A stretch of DNA of 13,086 nucleotides from Methylibium sp035476815. GTDB lineage: Bacteria > Pseudomonadota > Gammaproteobacteria > Burkholderiales > Burkholderiaceae_C. Shown here in pieces: positions 6,312-13,086 of this stretch. The notes beneath the pieces are model-generated. The model saw nothing but the letters and a program-made list of their open reading frames with translations. It was not told the origin of the DNA and ran no database searches. A program made the position numbers and the translations under genes. The first letter of the stretch is position 1, and the number at the start of each line of letters is the position of its first letter. Where the stretch lies: contig DATILD010000053.1 of NCBI GenBank assembly GCA_035476815.1, forward strand, positions 1-13,086. The letters are read 5' to 3'.

Positions 6312-6836
6312 ATGGCCTTGTTCCAGCTCGACGACCGCGTGCCGCAGGTCCACCCGAATGCCTACGTGGCCGAGAGCGCCGAGCTGATCGGTACGGTGAT
6401 CGTCGAGGAGGGCGCCAGCGTCTGGTCCAACGTGGTGGCGCGCGGCGACAACGAGCCGATCACGATCGGCCGCGGCGCTAACGTGCAGGAGGGCACGGTG
6501 CTGCACACCGACATGGGCTACCCGCTGACCATCGGCCCCGGCGCCACCGTCGGCCACCAGGCCATGCTGCACGGCTGCCATGTGGGCGAGGGGGCGCTGA
6601 TCGGCATCCAGGCGGTGGTGCTGAACGGTGCGACCATCGGCCCGCGCTGTCTGGTGGGGGCCGGCGCGCTGGTCACCGAGGGCAAGAGCTTCGAGGCGGG
6701 CATGCTGATCCTCGGCAGCCCGGCCAAGGCGGTGCGGCCGGTGCGGCCCGAGGATCTGGAACGCATCCAGCGCGGCGCCGAGAGCTATGCGGCCCGCGGG
6801 GCGCGCTACAAGACCGCGTTGAAGCGTATCGGGTGA
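6312..6836 (+). CDS. Gamma-carbonic-anhydrase-like left-handed beta-helix protein (YrdA family)
   Basis: This 174-residue protein has the hexapeptide-repeat pattern of left-handed beta-helix proteins (for example AELIGTVIVEEGASVWSNVV, then LTIGPGATVG and ALIGIQAVV). It matches the YrdA/PaaY/CaiE group of gamma-class carbonic-anhydrase homologues, which act as trimers with a metal bound by three histidines at subunit interfaces. Those ligands are present: His65 (in VLHTD), His82 and His87 (in VGHQAMLHG). The typical ending ILGSPAKAVRPVRPEDL is also there, and length is normal (about 170-185). Many YrdA-type members show little or no carbonic anhydrase activity, so bicarbonate/CO2 interconversion is only a possibility. 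The start at 6312 is supported by GGAG at 6302-6305 and by the family-typical N-terminus. hslO follows on the same strand 106 bp downstream. Confidence 0.9.
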   Translation: MALFQLDDRVPQVHPNAYVAESAELIGTVIVEEGASVWSNVVARGDNEPITIGRGANVQEGTVLHTDMGYPLTIGPGATVGHQAMLHGCHVGEGALIGIQAVVLNGATIGPRCLVGAGALVTEGKSFEAGMLILGSPAKAVRPVRPEDLERIQRGAESYAARGARYKTALKRIG

Positions 6837-6862
6837 AGTCGATGCTGCTTGAATGCATGGCG

Positions 6863-6915
6863 GGCCGAGCGCCGGGCCGCCCCAAGCCGGCCCGCGTCCC
6901 CTCGGGGGACCGGGC
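6863..6915 (+). repeat. GC-rich intergenic repeat-like element with bulged hairpin
   Basis: The segment between the gamma-carbonic-anhydrase-like gene and hslO contains GCCGGGCCGCCCCAAGCCGG followed by a hairpin at 6890-6915. In the hairpin GCCCG, one bulged C and GTCCCC pair with GGGGAC and CGGGC around a TCG loop, giving 11 base pairs. From memory, this composition matches a dispersed intergenic element common in Burkholderiales genomes. Only one copy is in the window, so repeat status cannot be shown here. It could also act as a terminator for the upstream gene. Confidence 0.45.
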
Positions 6916-6942
6916 GATGTACCCATCGGCCGAGGGGCTGTC

Positions 6943-7911
6943 ATGAGCGAACTCCACAAATTCCTGTTCGAGGGCCTGCCGGTCCGCGGCATGCTGGTGC
7001 GGCTGACCGATGCCTGGACCGACTTGCTCGGCCGCCGCGAGGCCGCCGGCGGCTACCCGGCCCCGGTGCGCGCGCTGCTCGGCGAGATGGCGGCAGCCGG
7101 CGTGCTGATGCAGTCGAACATCAAGTTCAATGGCGCGCTGGTGCTGCAGATCTCCGGCGACGGGCCGGTGAAGCTGGCGGTCGCCGAGGTCCAGCCCGAT
7201 CTGGCGCTGCGAGCCACCGCCACCGTGATTGGCGAGGTGCCGGCCGATGCCAGGCTGGAGGCGATGGTCAATGTCGGCGGCAAGGGCCGCTGCGCGATCA
7301 CGCTCGATCCCCAGGACCGCCTGCCCGGCCAGCAACCCTACCAGGGCGTCGTGCCGCTGCACGGTGACCGGCGCGAGCCGCTGCAGCACCTGGCCGAGGT
7401 GCTGGAGCACTACATGCTGCAGTCCGAGCAGCTCGACACCCGGCTGGTGCTGGCGGCCGACGACCACATCGCCGCCGGGCTGTTGATCCAGCGCCTGCCG
7501 GTGGAGGGCGCCGGCAACCTGGCCGGTGCGCGCAACGAGGACGAGATCGGCCTCAACGAGGGCTACAACCGCATCGCCCACCTGGCCGCGACGCTGACCC
7601 GCAAGGAACTGCTGACGCTCGACGCCGAGACCCTGCTGCGCCGCCTGTTCTGGGAGGAGCGGGTGCTGCGCTTCGCGCCGCTGCAGGGCGAGCGCGGGCC
7701 GCGCTTCGCCTGCCGCTGCTCGCGCACGCGGGTGGCCGGCATGCTGCAGGGCCTGGGCCGCGAGGAGATCGACGGCCTGATCGCCGAGCGCGGCGCGGCC
7801 GAGGTCGGCTGCGAGTTCTGTGGCGCGCAATACCGCTTCGACGCGGTCGACGTCGGCGAGGTGTTCACCGCGCCGCGCGACCAGCCGCCGGCCTCGCGGG
7901 CGATGCAGTAG
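6943..7911 (+). CDS. hslO: Hsp33, redox-regulated molecular chaperone
   Basis: This 322-residue cytoplasmic chaperone is activated by oxidative unfolding and holds unfolding proteins during oxidant stress. The N-terminal domain begins MSELHKFLFEGLPVRG and includes the family segments SNIKFNGALVLQISGDGPVK, NEGYNRIAHL (a variant of the linker region) and LLRRLFWEE. The C-terminal zinc/redox switch is intact: Cys257-x-Cys259 (CRC) and Cys290-x-x-Cys293 (CEFC), 30 residues apart, within the usual spacing. All four zinc-ligand cysteines are therefore present. I chose the ATG at 6943 because GAGG at 6932-6935 precedes it by 7 bases and the N-terminus fits the family; upstream in-frame codons fall in the intergenic repeat-like element. 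The protein is slightly longer than the E. coli homologue (about 292). A GC hairpin follows the stop. Confidence 0.95.
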   Translation: MSELHKFLFEGLPVRGMLVRLTDAWTDLLGRREAAGGYPAPVRALLGEMAAAGVLMQSNIKFNGALVLQISGDGPVKLAVAEVQPDLALRATATVIGEVPADARLEAMVNVGGKGRCAITLDPQDRLPGQQPYQGVVPLHGDRREPLQHLAEVLEHYMLQSEQLDTRLVLAADDHIAAGLLIQRLPVEGAGNLAGARNEDEIGLNEGYNRIAHLAATLTRKELLTLDAETLLRRLFWEERVLRFAPLQGERGPRFACRCSRTRVAGMLQGLGREEIDGLIAERGAAEVGCEFCGAQYRFDAVDVGEVFTAPRDQPPASRAMQ

Positions 7912-7919
7912 GGATCGCG

Positions 7920-7945
7920 GCCGCGCTGCTCCCCGTCAGCGCGGC
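7920..7945 (+). terminator. GC hairpin downstream of hslO
   Basis: A perfect 9-bp inverted repeat, GCCGCGCTG and CAGCGCGGC, surrounds an 8-base loop and starts 8 bases after the hslO stop. No T-run follows. The position suggests it ends or protects the hslO transcript. Confidence 0.45.
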
Positions 7946-8127
7946 GTAACGCTCCCGGTGCTACAGTCCCGTCCCATCAAAGGGTCCTTCCCCGTCCCCT
8001 TGATGCTCCATCGCCCCGGTGGTGGGATTTCAAGTGGGGTCGCAATCCGCTCAACGGTGCAGCCGTGTCGCGGAAGGTTGTGCAACCAGCCGTAGTTCCG
8101 GAAACCGGGGCGAAAGGTGAGCGAAAG
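7946..8127 (+). promoter_or_regulatory. Leader region of the sucA-sucB-lpd operon
   Basis: This 182-bp non-coding stretch should hold the operon promoter. It contains an imperfect inverted repeat (ATCAAAGGG at 7976-7984 against CCCCTTGAT at 7996-8004, one mismatch) and a short palindrome GGTTG-TG-CAACC at 8076-8087. It ends with a good ribosome binding site, AAGGTGA at 8114-8120, 7 bases before the ATG. TACAGT at 7962-7967 is a weak -10 candidate without a matching -35. Which of these sites is functional is not evident. Confidence 0.4.
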
Positions 8128-10986
8128 ATGATGCAGGAATACCGCTCGAACTCCTACCTGTTCGGCAGCAACGCGCCGTACGTGGAGGAGCTGTACGAGG
8201 CCTACCTCGACAACCCGACCGCGGTGCCCGACCGCTGGCGGTCCTACTTCGACGCGCTGCAGAACGTCCCGGCCGCGGACGGTTCGGACAGCCGCGACGT
8301 CGCCCACGCCCCCGTCGTCGAATCCTTCGCCCAGCGCGCCAAGGCCAACGCCTTCGCGGTGCGCGCGAGCGAGGCCGAACTGGCCGTCGCGCGCAAGCAG
8401 GTCCATGTCCAGTCGCTGATCGCCGCCTACCGGTCGCTGGGCGCGCGCTGGGCCGACCTGGACCCGCTCAAGCGCACCGAGCGACCCAAGATCCCCGAGC
8501 TGGAGCCGGCGTTCTACGACCTGAGCGAGTCCGACATGGACATCACGTTCAGCGCCACGAACACCTACTTCACCACCGCCGAGCAGCAGACGCTGCGCGA
8601 GATCCTGCAGGCGCTGCGCGAGACCTACTGCAGCTCGATCGGCGCCGAGTTCATGCACATCACCGAGCCGGTGGAGAAGCGCTGGTGGCAGGAGCGCCTG
8701 GAGCGCATCCGCAGCAAGCCCAGCTTCAGTGCCGCCGAGAAGAAGCACATCCTCGACCGCCTGACCGCCTCCGAAGGGCTCGAGCGCTACCTCCACACCA
8801 AGTACGTCGGCCAGAAGCGCTTCTCGCTGGAAGGCGGCGAGAGCTTCATCGCCTCGATGGACGAGGTGGTGCAGCGCGCCGGCGAGCGCGGCGTGCAGGA
8901 GATCGTGATCGGCATGGCCCACCGCGGCCGCCTGAACGTGCTGGTCAACACGCTGGGCAAGATGCCGGCGGACCTGTTCGCCGAGTTCGACCACACCGCC
9001 AAGGAAGAGCTGCCGGCCGGCGACGTGAAGTACCACCAGGGCTTCTCGAGCGACGTGACCACCCCCGCCGGGCCGGTGCACCTGAGCCTGGCCTTCAACC
9101 CCTCGCACCTGGAGATCGTGAACCCGGTGGTCGAGGGCTCGGTCAAGGCCCGCCTGGACCGCCGCGGCGACAAGGACGGCGTCTCGGTGCTGCCGGTGCT
9201 GGTGCACGGCGATGCCGCCTTCGCCGGCCAGGGCGTGGTGATGGAGACGCTGGCGCTGGCGCAGACGCGCGGCTACTACACCGGCGGCACGCTGCATCTG
9301 GTCATCAACAACCAGATCGGCTTCACCACCAGCGACCCGCGCGACTCGCGCTCGACGCTGTACTGCTCCGACGTCGTCAAGATGATCGAGGCGCCGGTGC
9401 TGCACGTGAACGGCGACGACCCCGAGGCGGTGGTGCTCGCGACCCAGCTCGCGCTCGACTACCGGCAGGAGTTCAACAAGGACGTCGTCGTCGACATCAT
9501 CTGCTTCCGCAAGCTGGGCCACAACGAGCAGGACACGCCCTCGCTGACCCAGCCGCTGATGTACAAGAAGATCGCGGCCCATCCCGGCACGCGCAGGCTC
9601 TACGCCGAGAAGCTGGTGACGCAGGGCACGCTCAAGCCCGAGGAGCCGGACGCGATGGCCAAGGCCTTCCGCGCCGCGATGGATGCCGGCAAGCACACCG
9701 TCGACCCGGTGCTGACCAACTACAAGAGCAAGTACGCGGTCGACTGGAGCCCCTTCCTCGGCAAGAAGTGGACTGACGCGGCCGACACCGCGCTGCCGCT
9801 GGCCGAGATCAAGCGGCTGTCGGAACGGCTGACCACGCTGCCGAAGAACTTCAAGGCCCACCCGCTGGTCGAGAAGGTGCTGGCCGATCGCGCCGCGATG
9901 GGCCGCGGCGAGGTCAACGTCGACTGGGGCATGGGCGAGCACCTCGCGTTCGCGTCGCTGGTCGCGAGCGGCTACGCGGTGCGCCTGTCGGGCGAGGACT
10001 GCGGCCGCGGCACCTTCACGCACCGCCACGCGGTGCTGCACGACCAGAACCGCGAGAAGTGGGACGAGGGAATCTACACGCCGCTGGCCAACGTGGCCGA
10101 GGGCCAGGCGCCGTTCGTCGTGATCGACTCGATCCTGTCGGAAGAGGCGGTGCTCGGCTTCGAGTACGGCTACGCCTCGGCCGAGCCGAACACGCTGGTG
10201 ATCTGGGAGGCGCAGTTCGGCGACTTCGTCAACGGCGCGCAGGTCGTGATCGACCAGTTCATCGCCTCGGGCGAGGTCAAGTGGGGGCGCGCCAACGGCC
10301 TGACGCTGATGCTGCCGCACGGCTACGAGGGGCAGGGGCCGGAGCACAGCTCGGCGCGCCTGGAGCGCTTCATGCAGCTGTCCGCGGACAACAACATGCA
10401 GGTCTGCCAGCCGACCTCGGCCAGCCAGATCTTCCACCTGCTGCGCCGCCAGCAGGTGCGCATGTTCCGCAAGCCGCTGGTGATCATGACGCCGAAGTCG
10501 CTGCTGCGGGCCAAGGACGCGACCTCGCCGCTGACGGACTTCACCCGCGGCGAGTTCAAGACCGTGATCGGCGAGCGCAACGACGAGATCGACGCCGCCA
10601 AGGTCAAGCGGGTGATCGCCTGCTCGGGCAAGGTCTACTACGACCTGGTCAAGAAGCGCGAGGAGAAGAAGGCCTTCGACACCGCGGTGATCCGTGTCGA
10701 GCAGCTCTATCCCTTCCCGCACAAGGCCTTCGCGGCCGAGATGAAGAAGTACCCGTCCGCGACCGAGATCGTGTGGTGCCAGGACGAGCCGCAGAACCAG
10801 GGCGCCTGGTTCTTCGTGCAGCACTACATCCACGAGAACATGCACGAAGGGCAGAAGCTCGGCTACGCCGGCCGGCCGGCGTCCGCGTCGCCGGCGGTGG
10901 GCTATGCCCACCTGCACCAGGAGCAGCTGAAGGCGCTGCTCGACCAGGCCTACGGCAAGCTCAAGGGCTTCGTCCTGAGCAAGTGA
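8128..10986 (+). CDS. sucA: 2-oxoglutarate dehydrogenase E1 component (thiamine diphosphate-dependent)
   Basis: This 952-residue E1o subunit decarboxylates 2-oxoglutarate with thiamine diphosphate and transfers the succinyl group to the E2 lipoyl domain. The N-terminal E1o segment (SYLFGSNAPYVEELYEAYL, WRSYFD) is followed by catalytic motifs: GMAHRGRLNVL with His265, the AFNPSHLEIVNPVVEG segment, NNQIGFTTSDPRDSRST, the cofactor/Mg-binding NGDDPEAV at 428-435, and FRKLGHNEQDTPS at 460-472. Near the C-terminus is EPQNQGAWFFVQ, conserved in the family. The length equals that of typical homologues. I chose the ATG at 8128 (next ATG at 8131) because AAGGTGA lies 7 bases upstream; an in-frame ATG at 8065 would add 21 residues unlike the family. 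It is first in an operon with sucB and lpd; no succinate dehydrogenase or citrate synthase gene is in view. Confidence 0.97.
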   Translation: MMQEYRSNSYLFGSNAPYVEELYEAYLDNPTAVPDRWRSYFDALQNVPAADGSDSRDVAHAPVVESFAQRAKANAFAVRASEAELAVARKQVHVQSLIAAYRSLGARWADLDPLKRTERPKIPELEPAFYDLSESDMDITFSATNTYFTTAEQQTLREILQALRETYCSSIGAEFMHITEPVEKRWWQERLERIRSKPSFSAAEKKHILDRLTASEGLERYLHTKYVGQKRFSLEGGESFIASMDEVVQRAGERGVQEIVIGMAHRGRLNVLVNTLGKMPADLFAEFDHTAKEELPAGDVKYHQGFSSDVTTPAGPVHLSLAFNPSHLEIVNPVVEGSVKARLDRRGDKDGVSVLPVLVHGDAAFAGQGVVMETLALAQTRGYYTGGTLHLVINNQIGFTTSDPRDSRSTLYCSDVVKMIEAPVLHVNGDDPEAVVLATQLALDYRQEFNKDVVVDIICFRKLGHNEQDTPSLTQPLMYKKIAAHPGTRRLYAEKLVTQGTLKPEEPDAMAKAFRAAMDAGKHTVDPVLTNYKSKYAVDWSPFLGKKWTDAADTALPLAEIKRLSERLTTLPKNFKAHPLVEKVLADRAAMGRGEVNVDWGMGEHLAFASLVASGYAVRLSGEDCGRGTFTHRHAVLHDQNREKWDEGIYTPLANVAEGQAPFVVIDSILSEEAVLGFEYGYASAEPNTLVIWEAQFGDFVNGAQVVIDQFIASGEVKWGRANGLTLMLPHGYEGQGPEHSSARLERFMQLSADNNMQVCQPTSASQIFHLLRRQQVRMFRKPLVIMTPKSLLRAKDATSPLTDFTRGEFKTVIGERNDEIDAAKVKRVIACSGKVYYDLVKKREEKKAFDTAVIRVEQLYPFPHKAFAAEMKKYPSATEIVWCQDEPQNQGAWFFVQHYIHENMHEGQKLGYAGRPASASPAVGYAHLHQEQLKALLDQAYGKLKGFVLSK

Positions 10987-11009
10987 GTCCGGGGCGGCGC
11001 GCTGCGCCC

Positions 11010-11032
11010 GCGGGAGCCCGAGCGGCTCCCGC
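11010..11032 (+). other. Strong hairpin between sucA and sucB
   Basis: GCGGGAGCC and GGCTCCCGC form a perfect 9-bp stem with a 5-base loop (CGAGC), 23 bases after the sucA stop and about 42 bases before the sucB ATG. No T-run follows. It may stabilise the sucA transcript, mark a processing site or cause partial termination, thereby adjusting E1 relative to E2/E3. It is GC-only and could also be a relic of a repeat. Confidence 0.5.
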
Positions 11033-11074
11033 CCTCCACCCGCTCACACCCCAAAGAACACAGCGAACCACATC

Positions 11075-12349
11075 ATGGCCATCATCGAAGTGAAAGTCCC
11101 CCAGCTCAGCGAGTCCGTGGCCGAGGCCACGTTGCTGCAGTGGAAGAAGAAGCCTGGCGACGCGATCGAGATCGACGAGATCCTGATCGAGATCGAGACC
11201 GACAAGGTCGTGCTCGAGGTCCCGGCGCCCTCGGCGGGCGTGCTGACGCAGATCGTCAAGGGCGATGGCGCGAGCTGCACCAGCGACGAGGTGATCGCCA
11301 AGATCGACAGTGACGGCGCCGCCGCGGTGGTGGCCGCGGCGCCGGCGGCCGCAGCCGCTGCAGCGGCCCCCGCCACGGCCGCCGCGGTCGCGGCCGGCGG
11401 CAGCAAGTCCGGCGTGGCGATGCCGGCCGCCGCCAAGCTGATGGCCGACAACGCCCTGCCGCCCGGCTCGGTAGCCGGCACCGGCAAGGATGGCCGCGTG
11501 ACCAAGGGCGACGTGCTGGGCGCGCTGGACGGCGGCGCAAAGCCGGCCGCGGTGGCCGTACCGGCCCCGGTGGCGGCGCCCGCCGCGCCGGCGGTGACCA
11601 AGCCGCTGCCGGCCGTGTCGCTGTCGATCCCGATGCCCAACCTCGGCGACCGCCCCGAGCAGCGCGTGCCGATGAGCCGCCTGCGCGCCCGCGTGGCCGA
11701 GCGGCTGCTGCAGTCGCAGGCCACCAACGCCATCCTGACCACGTTCAACGAAGTGAACATGGCCCCGGTGATGGAGATGCGCAAGCGCTTCCAGGAGAAG
11801 TTCGAGAAGGAGCATGGCGTCAAGATCGGCTTCATGAGCTTCTTCGTGAAGGCCGCGGTGGCGGCGCTGAAGAAGTACCCGGTGCTCAACGCCAGCGTGG
11901 ACGGCAACGACATCGTCTACCACGGCTACTTCGACATCGGCATCGCGGTCGGCTCGCCGCGCGGCCTGGTGGTGCCGATCCTGCGCAACGCCGACCAGAT
12001 GAGCTTCTCCGACATCGAGAAGAAGATCGCCGAGTTCGGCAAGAAGGCCGGCGAGGGCAAGCTCTCGCTCGACGAGCTGACCGGCGGCACCTTCTCGATC
12101 AGCAACGGCGGCGTGTTCGGCTCGATGTTGTCGACGCCGATCATCAACCCGCCGCAGAGCGCGATCCTCGGCGTGCACGCGACCAAGGACCGCGCGGTGG
12201 TCGAGAACGGGCAGATCGTGATCCGGCCGATCAACTACCTGGCGATGAGCTACGACCACCGCATCATCGACGGCCGCGAGGCGGTGCTCGGTCTGGTGGC
12301 CATGAAGGAGGCTCTGGAAGACCCGGCGCGCCTGCTGTTCGACATCTGA
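11075..12349 (+). CDS. sucB: Dihydrolipoyllysine succinyltransferase, E2 of 2-oxoglutarate dehydrogenase
   Basis: This 424-residue E2 core subunit moves the succinyl group from its lipoyl arm to coenzyme A and forms the multimeric scaffold of the complex. Domains in order: one lipoyl domain (about 3-77) with Lys44 in the ETDKVVLEVPAPSAG motif; an Ala-rich flexible linker (about 80-112); a peripheral-subunit-binding domain (about 113-151, MPAAAKLMADNALPPG and GTGKDGRVTKGDVL); a second Ala/Pro linker; and the acyltransferase domain (about 195-424). That domain ends with the catalytic SYDHRIIDGREAV, giving His395 and Asp399 of the HxxxD motif. Sequence features such as FNEVNM and GSPRGLVVPILRNAD fit the succinyl- rather than acetyltransferase branch. 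No strong ribosome binding site precedes the ATG (AAAGAA only), so translation may depend on the context created by the upstream hairpin. Confidence 0.96.
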   Translation: MAIIEVKVPQLSESVAEATLLQWKKKPGDAIEIDEILIEIETDKVVLEVPAPSAGVLTQIVKGDGASCTSDEVIAKIDSDGAAAVVAAAPAAAAAAAAPATAAAVAAGGSKSGVAMPAAAKLMADNALPPGSVAGTGKDGRVTKGDVLGALDGGAKPAAVAVPAPVAAPAAPAVTKPLPAVSLSIPMPNLGDRPEQRVPMSRLRARVAERLLQSQATNAILTTFNEVNMAPVMEMRKRFQEKFEKEHGVKIGFMSFFVKAAVAALKKYPVLNASVDGNDIVYHGYFDIGIAVGSPRGLVVPILRNADQMSFSDIEKKIAEFGKKAGEGKLSLDELTGGTFSISNGGVFGSMLSTPIINPPQSAILGVHATKDRAVVENGQIVIRPINYLAMSYDHRIIDGREAVLGLVAMKEALEDPARLLFDI

Positions 12350-12352
12350 CGC

Positions 12353-12356
12353 GGAG
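12353..12356 (+). promoter_or_regulatory. Ribosome binding site of lpd
   Basis: GGAG lies 8 bases before the ATG at 12365 and 3 bases after the sucB stop, showing that lpd is translated from the same transcript. Confidence 0.6.
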
Positions 12357-12364
12357 CAGCAGAC

Positions 12365-13086
12365 ATGAGCACCAAGACCTTCGACGTCGTCGTCATCGGC
12401 GGCGGCCCCGGCGGCTACATCGCGGCGATCCGCGTGGCCCAGCTGGGCTTCAACACCGCCTGCATCGACGAGTGGAAGAACGACAAGGGCGGCCCGGCCC
12501 CGGGCGGCACCTGCACCAACGTCGGCTGCATCCCGAGCAAGGCGCTGCTGCAGTCGAGCGAGCACTACGAGCATGCCGGCCATGCCTTCGCCGACCACGG
12601 CATCGGCCTGAAGGACCTGAGCATCGACGTGACAAAGATGCTCGGCCGCAAGAACACCGTGGTGAAGCAGAACAACGAGGGGATCCTGTATCTCTTCAAG
12701 AAGAACAAGGTGACGTTCTTCCACGGCCGCGGCTCGTTCGCGAAGGCCACCGACGGCGCCGCTTCGACAGGCTCAGGACAGGGCTACGCGATCAAGGTCG
12801 CCGGCGCTGCCGACGAGACGATCGTCGGCAAGCATGTGATCCTCGCGACCGGCTCCAACGCGCGAGCGCTGCCCGGCGTGGCCTTCGACGAGAACCGCAT
12901 CCTCAGCAACGACGGCGCGCTGCGCATCCCGGCGGTGCCGAAGACGCTGGGCCTGATCGGCTCGGGCGTGATCGGCCTGGAGATGGGCTCGGTGTGGCGC
13001 CGCCTCGGCGCCCAGGTCACGGTGCTGGAGGCGCTGCCAACCTTCCTCGGCGCGGTCGACGAGCAGATCGCCAAGGAGGCGCAGAA
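12365..13086 (+). CDS. lpd: Dihydrolipoyl dehydrogenase (E3), 3' end outside window
   Basis: The frame starts 15 bases after the sucB stop and runs off the right edge after 240 of about 475 expected codons. E3 is the FAD flavoprotein that reoxidises the dihydrolipoyl arm of E2 and reduces NAD. Visible motifs are the FAD-binding VVVIGGGPGGYIAAI (GxGxxG at 12-17), the redox-active disulfide in GGTCTNVGCIPSKALL with Cys50 and Cys55, the second FAD motif VILATGSNARALPG, and the NAD-binding LIGSGVIGLEMGS (GxGxxG at 199-204). After the FHGRGSFAKATDG segment the protein carries AASTGSGQ (residues 132-139), where relatives usually pass directly to the next beta strand. This stretch is encoded by a dispersed-repeat-like motif. 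The gene keeps an open frame, so the insertion appears tolerated. Its place behind sucB suggests the E3 serves the 2-oxoglutarate complex, though E3 can be shared with other complexes. Confidence 0.95.
   Translation, partial: MSTKTFDVVVIGGGPGGYIAAIRVAQLGFNTACIDEWKNDKGGPAPGGTCTNVGCIPSKALLQSSEHYEHAGHAFADHGIGLKDLSIDVTKMLGRKNTVVKQNNEGILYLFKKNKVTFFHGRGSFAKATDGAASTGSGQGYAIKVAGAADETIVGKHVILATGSNARALPGVAFDENRILSNDGALRIPAVPKTLGLIGSGVIGLEMGSVWRRLGAQVTVLEALPTFLGAVDEQIAKEAQ
12761..12778 (+). repeat. Dispersed CTTCGACAGGCTCAGGA-type repeat inside lpd
   Basis: GCTTCGACAGGCTCAGGA matches, from memory, a short motif (CTTCGACAGGCTCAG / CTGAGCCTGTCGAAG) scattered in many copies between genes of betaproteobacteria and other GC-rich bacteria. 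Here it is inside the coding region and in frame. Only one copy is in this window. Confidence 0.55.

Noticed and set aside
6853..6942. Upstream in-frame ATG that would lengthen Hsp33 by 30 residues
   Set aside because: The extension is translated from the intergenic repeat-like element. The ATG at 6943 has a proper ribosome binding site and the family-typical N-terminus.
8065..8127. Upstream in-frame ATG that would lengthen SucA by 21 residues
   Set aside because: The added residues do not resemble SucA N-termini, and the good ribosome binding site at 8114-8120 points to the ATG at 8128.
7936..10917. Open frame of 993 codons on the minus strand opposite sucA
   Set aside because: This is an antisense shadow typical of GC-rich genes; the plus strand encodes a full-length, motif-perfect SucA.
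10961..12724. Open frame of 587 codons on the minus strand across sucB and the start of lpd
   Set aside because: It crosses two well-supported plus-strand genes and their spacer, and its translation has no recognisable domain.

Overview
The window is very GC-rich DNA with a strong G/C bias at third codon positions. It ends in a sucA-sucB-lpd run and also carries hslO, a YrdA-type gamma-carbonic-anhydrase homologue and a DUF455 protein. This gene content and style suggest a betaproteobacterium of the order Burkholderiales, close to the Rubrivivax/Leptothrix/Methylibium group. That placement is an inference from gene content and sequence style; no search was run.

Left region (1-1950), accessory and eroded. 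It opens with the C-terminal third of an IS256/Mutator-family transposase and what looks like the right end of that element. Next come a short membrane-peptide ORF that may be the tail of a gene cut by the insertion, and an unrecognised small protein with CxxC pairs on both sides of a hydrophobic segment. An intact TRIC/UPF0126-type membrane protein follows, then a 39-codon MarC-family remnant that appears to join the beginning of the protein directly to its end. Codon use between about 380 and 1020 is visibly less GC-rich than elsewhere.

Middle region (1955-5427). A TylF/MycF-type SAM-dependent O-methyltransferase with an extra helical N-terminal part is followed by a 784-residue protein made almost entirely of RTX calcium-binding nonapeptides. 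The latter is a likely type I secretion substrate, but no secretion genes are visible.

Right-middle region (5444-7911). A DUF455 ferritin-like protein on the minus strand is convergent with the RTX gene and divergent from the gamma-carbonic-anhydrase homologue. The latter two are separated by only about 31 bp if the preferred start is right. Downstream is hslO (redox-regulated chaperone Hsp33), preceded by a GC-rich intergenic element with a bulged 11-bp hairpin.

Right region (8128-13086). sucA, sucB and the first 240 codons of lpd encode the E1, E2 and E3 components of the 2-oxoglutarate dehydrogenase complex, which converts 2-oxoglutarate to succinyl-CoA in the TCA cycle. All three keep their catalytic motifs. 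A strong hairpin lies between sucA and sucB. A short motif that I recognise as a widespread dispersed repeat sits in frame inside lpd.

I do not see a complete new defence, secretion or biosynthetic system here. The most unusual items are the repeat inside lpd, the collapsed MarC gene, the CxxC-membrane-CxxC protein and the methyltransferase/RTX pair.
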